From contig NZ_JACARO010000059.1 in the NCBI RefSeq assembly GCF_013386585.1, positions 43,032 through 107,031 of the forward strand: 64,000 bases of DNA, given 5' to 3'. The translations under genes and the position numbers were made by a program. Numbering within the stretch: the first letter of the stretch is position 1; each line of letters opens with the position of its first letter. This DNA is from Pseudomonas sp. P7548 (GTDB lineage Bacteria; Pseudomonadota; Gammaproteobacteria; Pseudomonadales; Pseudomonadaceae). Positions 59,501-64,000 of the stretch are shown piece by piece. Under the pieces are notes generated by a model. The model was not told the DNA's origin. It saw only the letters and a list, made by a program, of their open reading frames with translations, and did not search any database.

Positions 59501-60747
59501 TCCAACTGCTTGAGGCAGGCCTCGAGAATATCCAGGCCTTCTTCGAGTACTGCAGGCTCGATGGTCAGTGGCGCCAGCAGGCGGATGATGTGCCGCGATT
59601 TGCCACTGGGCATCAGCAGCAAACCGGCGTCCCGCGCCAGGCTCAATAGTTGAGCCAGCTGTTTCGGCGCGGGCGAACCGTCGGCGTTGACCAGCTCGAT
59701 ACCTCGCATCGCTCCGACCCCGGTCAAGCGGCCGAGGTAGGGCGTAAGGCCTTGTGCGCGCCAGGTGTCATAACGGCCGGCGATGGCCTCTTGCTGGTGT
59801 GAGCCCCAGGCTTGCAGGTGTTCATCGGTCATTGCATCGAGGGTGGCCAGCGCTGCCGCACAAGCGATAGGGTTGCCGGAATAGGTGCCGCCCAGGCCAC
59901 CTTTGGGCAGGTTGTCCATCAGCGCTTTGCGCCCCAAGACGGCACCGAGCGGTACGCCACCGGCAATGCTTTTACCCAGCAGGAGCAGGTCCGGTTCGAT
60001 GCCCAGGCGCGAGAACGCAAAACGCTGGCCGGTACGCCCGAACCCCGACTGGATTTCATCGGCGATCAGCAGGATGTTGTTCTCGTCGCAGAAACGCCGC
60101 AGCGCCTGGGCGAACTCGACATCCAGGGCGAGGAAACCACCTTCGCCCTGGACGGGTTCGATGATGAAACAGGCGACGTCGTCCACGTCGATTTCCACGC
60201 TGAACAGGCGGTCCATGGCCTTCAGGGCCTCGGTGCAGCTCACGCCGTTATCGGCGCTGGGATAGGGCAGGTGGTACACCGGGCCGGGCAGCACGCCGAC
60301 CTTTTGCTTGTAGGGCGCCACCTTGCCATTGAGGTTGAGGGTGGCCAGGGTGCGCCCGTGGAACGCACCATCGAATGCGATCACCGCCGTGCGGCCAGTG
60401 GCGCCGCGTACGATCTTCAAGGCGTTTTCTGCGGCTTCTGCGCCACTGTTGGTGAGCATGCCGCTGACCGGGTAGCCCACCGGGATGAACGCGGTCAGAC
60501 GTCCCATCAGCTCAATGTAGGGCGCATGCGGGGCGGCGTTGAACGCGTAGTGCGTGAGCTGGGTGGCCTGTTCACGAATCGCCTCCACCACGCCGGGGTG
60601 ACAGTGGCCAAGGTTGAGCACGCCGATGCCGCCAACAAAGTCGATGTAGCGCTTGCCCGTGGTGTCCCATACTTCGGCGTTCTTGCCGTGGCTGAGGCTG
60701 ATGGGGTGGACGACGGAAATCGATTGGCTGATGGTTTCGCGGCTCAT
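59497..60747 (-). CDS. class III aminotransferase (4-aminobutyrate / 2-aminoadipate type)
   Basis: A 416-residue PLP enzyme starting at ATG 60747. Motifs: G-G-I-G-V-L-N-L-G-H-C-H-P, T-N-S-G-A-E-A-A-E-N-A, the signature A-D-E-I-Q-S-G-F-G-R-T-G (about 236-247), the catalytic Lys in L-L-G-K-S-I-A-G-G-V-P-L-G and G-G-T-Y-S-G-N-P. It resembles GabT, but length and start match the P. putida PP_4108 type, reported as a 2-aminoadipate aminotransferase of lysine catabolism. No gabD lies beside it. The LysR gene 90 bases upstream is the likely regulator. Confidence 0.85.
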   Translation of the reverse strand: MSRETISQSISVVHPISLSHGKNAEVWDTTGKRYIDFVGGIGVLNLGHCHPGVVEAIREQATQLTHYAFNAAPHAPYIELMGRLTAFIPVGYPVSGMLTNSGAEAAENALKIVRGATGRTAVIAFDGAFHGRTLATLNLNGKVAPYKQKVGVLPGPVYHLPYPSADNGVSCTEALKAMDRLFSVEIDVDDVACFIIEPVQGEGGFLALDVEFAQALRRFCDENNILLIADEIQSGFGRTGQRFAFSRLGIEPDLLLLGKSIAGGVPLGAVLGRKALMDNLPKGGLGGTYSGNPIACAAALATLDAMTDEHLQAWGSHQQEAIAGRYDTWRAQGLTPYLGRLTGVGAMRGIELVNADGSPAPKQLAQLLSLARDAGLLLMPSGKSRHIIRLLAPLTIEPAVLEEGLDILEACLKQLD

Positions 60748-60836
60748 GAATCTTGGACTCGGCAATGGCGGGCGTCTTTTTATCTAAGCCGTGCGCCCGG
60801 CCTTGCCGCAAACGAAATAAAGTCGCCGGGTCATTA

Positions 60837-61730
60837 TTAAAAGTCGGGATGTGCCTTGATGTAGCTCACCATCCACTTCAGGAAGGCCTTCACTTTTGGC
60901 ACTTCGCCGGCGTGTTCGGCGTGGGCGATAAAGTGCGCGCCGGCGCTGGGCATCGTGTACTTCCACGGGATCATCAGGCTGCCGTTGGCCAGCTCTTCGG
61001 CCACCAGGTATTGGGGCACCAGCGCCACCCCGTAGCCCGATTGCGCGGCGCGGATGCACATGTAGAACGTGTCGAAACGCGGCCCGTGGTAGCTGTTCTG
61101 CGAATGCAGGCCCTGTTCCAGGAACCACTCGTGCCAGGCTTCCGGGCGCGAGGTGCATTGCAGCAGGGTGTGGCGTGACGAGGCGTCGCTGCCGTCGGCG
61201 ACAAACCCCGGCGCGCACACCGGCACCACGGCCTCACGGAACAGCTCGATGCACGTTGCCCCGGGCCACGAACCCTGGCCGAAGAAAAACGCGATATCGG
61301 CCTTGGCCTGCAGCACGTCGAAGGGCTCCAGTTCGTTGCGCACATCGAGGTGGATGTTTGGGTGCTTGGCCGCGAAATCCTTGAGCTTGGGCACCAGCCA
61401 GCGGTCGCCGAAGGTCGGCTGGGTGGCGATGCGCAGCACTTCGGTCTCGCCGCCGTAGGTGAGGATGTAACGGCTGGAGATGTCCACCTGGGTCAGGATC
61501 TTGTGCACCTCGGCCAGGTACAGCGAGCCCGCCGGTGACAGGTACAGGCGCTGGCGCACCCGTTCGAACAGGTTGTGGCAGAGCATCTCTTCCAACTGCG
61601 CGACTTGTTTGCTCACTGCGCTCTGGGTCAGGTGCAGCTCTTCGGCGGCGCGGGTGAAGCTCAGGTGGCGGGCGGCGGCTTCGAAGCATTGCAGGGCGGT
61701 CATCGAAGGGGTCAAACGTTTTGAAATCAT
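60837..61730 (-). CDS. LysR-type regulator (GcvA-like)
   Basis: A 297-residue LysR protein. Of two nearby starts I chose ATG 61730 (GGA nine bases upstream); ATG 61739 adds three residues. The HTH is L-S-F-T-R-A-A-E-E-L-H-L-T-Q-S-A-V-S-K-Q-V near 25-45, and the effector domain has the GcvA-like F-G-D-R-W-L-V-P-K-L segment. It precedes the class III aminotransferase on the same strand and is divergent from aapJ, so it could control both amino-acid catabolism and uptake. Confidence 0.88.
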   Translation of the reverse strand: MISKRLTPSMTALQCFEAAARHLSFTRAAEELHLTQSAVSKQVAQLEEMLCHNLFERVRQRLYLSPAGSLYLAEVHKILTQVDISSRYILTYGGETEVLRIATQPTFGDRWLVPKLKDFAAKHPNIHLDVRNELEPFDVLQAKADIAFFFGQGSWPGATCIELFREAVVPVCAPGFVADGSDASSRHTLLQCTSRPEAWHEWFLEQGLHSQNSYHGPRFDTFYMCIRAAQSGYGVALVPQYLVAEELANGSLMIPWKYTMPSAGAHFIAHAEHAGEVPKVKAFLKWMVSYIKAHPDF

Positions 61731-61844
61731 GCAGTTCATTCCAAATCGGAAGGAGCCTTTGCCTAAAGGTCGTTTGTGGCAGCGCCGTAAAGCCGTGGAT
61801 ACTGCCCGGCAGCACTATAAACCGGCGCGGGCTGTGAAGCGCCG

Positions 61845-61852
61845 AATAATAA
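61845..61852 (+). promoter_or_regulatory. candidate Hfq/Crc target motif (AATAATAA)
   Basis: An AANAANAA match 23 bases before the aapJ-type start codon and just upstream of its ribosome site (GGGAG). Fits catabolite repression of amino-acid uptake. Confidence 0.4.
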
Positions 61853-61874
61853 GGAATGACAGGGAGTGCCTTGC

Positions 61875-62903
61875 ATGAATCCATTCAAAACCACCTTGGC
61901 CGCACTGGGCGCCACCGCCGTATTGGGCTTGGCCGGTACCGCGCAGGCGGGGGCCACGCTGGATGCGATCCAGAAGAAGGGCTTTATCCAGTGCGGTGTC
62001 AGCGATGGCCTGCCAGGCTTTGGTGTGCCGGACAGCAAGGGCAAGATGACCGGTATCGACGTGGATGTGTGCCACGCCGTTGCGGCGGCAGTGTTTGGTG
62101 ACGCTTCGAAAGTGAAGTTCAGCCAACTGACCGCCAAGGAGCGCTTCACCGCGCTGCAATCGGGTGAGGTGGATGTGATCTCGCGCAACACCACCTGGAC
62201 CAGCTCCCGCGACTCAGGGATGGGCCTGGTATTTACCGGCGTGACCTACTACGACGGCATCGGCTTCCTGGTGAACAACAAGCTGGGCGTGACCGGTGCC
62301 AAGCAACTGGACGGCGCGACCATCTGTATCCAGGCCGGCACCACCACCGAACTCAACGTGTCGGATTACTTTCGCACCAACGGCATGAAGTACACGCCGA
62401 TCACCTTCGACACCGCCGATGAAAGCGCCAAGGGCCTGGAGTCCGGGCGCTGCGACGTGCTGACCACCGACCAGTCGGGCCTGTATGCCCAACGCATCAA
62501 GATGGCCCACCCGGATGAGTTCGTGGTGCTGCCGGAAGTGATTTCCAAAGAGCCGCTGGGGCCGCTGGTGCGCAAGGGCGATGATGAGTGGTTCAGCATC
62601 GTCAAATGGACCCTGTTCGCCATGCTCAATGCCGAGGAAATGGGCATCACCTCGCAGAACGTCGAGGAGCAGGCCAAGACCACCAAGAACCCGGATGTGG
62701 CGCGCTTGCTCGGTGCCGACGGTGAATACGGGCGGGACCTCAAACTGCGCAAGGATTGGGTGGTGCAGATCGTCAAGCAGGTGGGTAACTACGACGAAGT
62801 GTTCGAGCGCAACATCGGCCAGGGCAGCGTGCTGAAGATCAAGCGCGGGCTCAACGCCCTGTGGAGCCAAGGCGGTATCCAGTACGCACCGCCCGTGCGC
62901 TAG
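61875..62903 (+). CDS. AapJ-type general L-amino acid ABC transporter binding protein (orphan)
   Basis: A 342-residue periplasmic binding protein. ATG 61875 has GGGAG 8 bases upstream. The signal peptide ends near G-T-A-Q-A-G. Type II PBP features are G-V-S-D-G-L-P-G-F, M-T-G-I-D-V-D-V-C-H, S-R-N-T-T-W-T-S-S-R-D and C-I-Q-A-G-T-T-T-E-L-N, all typical of AapJ/BztA. The permease and ATPase genes aapQMP, which normally follow, are absent; the next gene is a diguanylate cyclase on the other strand. This binding protein must therefore use a transporter encoded elsewhere, or act as a sensor. Confidence 0.88.
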   Translation: MNPFKTTLAALGATAVLGLAGTAQAGATLDAIQKKGFIQCGVSDGLPGFGVPDSKGKMTGIDVDVCHAVAAAVFGDASKVKFSQLTAKERFTALQSGEVDVISRNTTWTSSRDSGMGLVFTGVTYYDGIGFLVNNKLGVTGAKQLDGATICIQAGTTTELNVSDYFRTNGMKYTPITFDTADESAKGLESGRCDVLTTDQSGLYAQRIKMAHPDEFVVLPEVISKEPLGPLVRKGDDEWFSIVKWTLFAMLNAEEMGITSQNVEEQAKTTKNPDVARLLGADGEYGRDLKLRKDWVVQIVKQVGNYDEVFERNIGQGSVLKIKRGLNALWSQGGIQYAPPVR

Positions 62904-63917
62904 TTATTCCGACGCGGTGTCCTTCCCTGCCGCCTTGGCGCGGTACAACGCCTGATCGGCACGCGCCATCAGTGCGGCAGGGGATTCACCGCTTTGGCGC
63001 TCGGCCACGCCCAGGCTCAGGGTCACCTTGAAATCGCCCACGGCGGGCACCTGAATGATCTGTTGGCGAATGCTCTGGGCCACAGCCTTCGCCGCCTCCA
63101 GGTTGCTTTTGGGCAGGATCAGCATGAACTCGTCACCGCCCCAGCGGGCGAGCAACTCGCCGGGGCGCACGCGCGCCACCAGGTTTTGCACCACACGCAC
63201 CAGGGTCTGGTCGCCCACCGCGTGACCATGTTTGTCATTGATCGGCTTGAAATCATCGATGTCCATGGCGATCAGCGTCAACGGCAGGCGGAAGCGCTCG
63301 GCACGGTCACATTCTTCCCGCAGCACTTTTTCCAGGCGGTATCGGTTGGCGACGCGGGTCAGGGTGTCGAGTTCGGCCAGGGAGCGGTTTTCGTCCAGCT
63401 GCACTTGCAGTTGCTGATTGACCCGCGACAGTTCGCGGGTGCGCTCTGCCACCAGGGCTTCAAGGGATTGGTTACGTCGTTCCAACTGCTCGATCGACGA
63501 CTTGCGCGTATGGATATCGCGATGGGCCCCCACCATGCGGGCCACCGTACCGTCGGGGTTACGCGCGATCACGTAGCCGCGGTCTTCTATCCACAGGTAG
63601 GTGCCATCCTTCTTGCGGCAACGGTATTCGGCTCGGTAGTGGGGCGCGCGACGGCTGATGTAGGCATCAAACAGCGTCATGACCTGCGGGTAGTCTTCGG
63701 GGTGGATCACGTTTTCCCAGGTGAACACACTGTTCTCCAGGGAGTGGCGGGGATAGCCGAGCATTTCGTACCAGCCGGGGTTGCGGTAGACGAACCCGGT
63801 ATTGGCGTTCCAGTCCCAGATACCGTCGCTGACCAGCTCCATGACGGCATGCAGCATGTCGGCATTGAGGTCGGAAAAATCATTGCGTAGCGGCTTGCTG
63901 TCGGATGTATCGTCCAT
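62904..63917 (-). CDS. PAS-GGDEF diguanylate cyclase
   Basis: A 337-residue cytosolic c-di-GMP synthase. AGGA lies nine bases before ATG 63917. A PAS domain (about 20-140, PAC segment Y-R-C-R-K-K-D-G-T-Y-L-W-I-E-D-R) is followed by a coiled-coil linker (about 145-175). The GGDEF domain (about 175-335) has an intact R-W-G-G-D-E-F active site near residue 258. The inhibitory I-site RxxD, five residues upstream, reads R-P-G-E here, so product inhibition is probably weakened. No membrane helix. Its stop codon abuts the aapJ-type stop codon with no gap. Confidence 0.92.
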   Translation of the reverse strand: MDDTSDSKPLRNDFSDLNADMLHAVMELVSDGIWDWNANTGFVYRNPGWYEMLGYPRHSLENSVFTWENVIHPEDYPQVMTLFDAYISRRAPHYRAEYRCRKKDGTYLWIEDRGYVIARNPDGTVARMVGAHRDIHTRKSSIEQLERRNQSLEALVAERTRELSRVNQQLQVQLDENRSLAELDTLTRVANRYRLEKVLREECDRAERFRLPLTLIAMDIDDFKPINDKHGHAVGDQTLVRVVQNLVARVRPGELLARWGGDEFMLILPKSNLEAAKAVAQSIRQQIIQVPAVGDFKVTLSLGVAERQSGESPAALMARADQALYRAKAAGKDTASE

Positions 63918-64000
63918 ATATGCGCTTCCTGCGTGGGCTGGCTCCCAAGGCCAGTCGTTGTTTACGCCGATACTCCGTGGCTGGGGCTACTGTACAACGG

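Noticed and set aside
1..64000. CRISPR arrays, tRNA/rRNA genes, insertion sequences, prophage genes
   Set aside because: No regularly spaced direct repeats, no cloverleaf-like or rRNA sequence, and no transposase, integrase or phage gene was seen.

Overview
The window is about 64 kb of chromosome from a Pseudomonas, most likely of the P. fluorescens group. This rests on gene content and order (ispB / rplU-rpmA-obgE-proB-creA; folM-folE-folX; mioC / LysR / cidA-lrgB / class II aldolase / hydrolase / SDR; norR-hmp; cyoABCDE), on high-GC codon use, and on REP/REPIN repeats built from GTGGGAGCGGGCTTGC-type ends. I see no insertion sequence, prophage, CRISPR array, tRNA or rRNA. Both ends cut through ordinary chromosome; the left end truncates a chemoreceptor gene.

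Layout. 1-7.3 kb: a chemoreceptor (partial) and a 1897-residue toxin-like protein related to dermonecrotic-toxin-type proteins, with three N-terminal repeats and a duplicated Tiki/ChaN-like domain. 7.4-16 kb: housekeeping genes (fklB, yjdM, ispB, rplU, rpmA, obgE, proB, creA, glutathione peroxidase, old yellow enzyme). 16-19.6 kb: a GT4 glycosyltransferase, a CysZ/EI24-like membrane protein, trxB. 19.7-25 kb: the pterin genes folM-folE-folX with DUF1244 and HopJ-family genes. Next to them lie a MerR regulator resembling class II LitR and a short LOV blue-light receptor, which look like a light-response module. 25-30.5 kb: mioC, a LysR/CidA/LrgB set, then aldolase, alpha/beta hydrolase and SDR genes. 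31-38.7 kb: a DUF1302/DUF1329 envelope pair, a MalT-like LuxR regulator, an AraC regulator and an EamA exporter. 38.8-41.7 kb: divergent norR/hmp for nitric oxide detoxification, with four NorR-type sites. 41.8-48 kb: dsbB and the cytochrome bo3 operon cyoABCDE behind a long structured leader.

48-56 kb holds the most novel-looking segment. A Tat-exported aminotransferase (PtaA-like candidate) is followed by a LuxR-type regulator and a lux-box-like palindrome. Then comes a tightly packed five-gene operon: membrane di-iron desaturase/hydroxylase, proline-dehydrogenase-like flavoenzyme, ATP-grasp ligase, MFS exporter and class V PLP enzyme. It looks like a compact, NRPS/PKS-free biosynthetic cluster for an exported, amino-acid-derived small molecule. 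I do not recognise its product.

56-64 kb: two uncharacterised genes, a five-haem cytochrome that fuses a dehydrogenase-type tri-haem module to a TsdA-like di-haem module, a class III aminotransferase (2-aminoadipate/GABA type) with a LysR regulator, an orphan AapJ-type amino-acid binding protein, and a PAS-GGDEF diguanylate cyclase. Several catabolic or uptake genes carry AANAANAA motifs near their starts, which suggests Hfq/Crc catabolite control.
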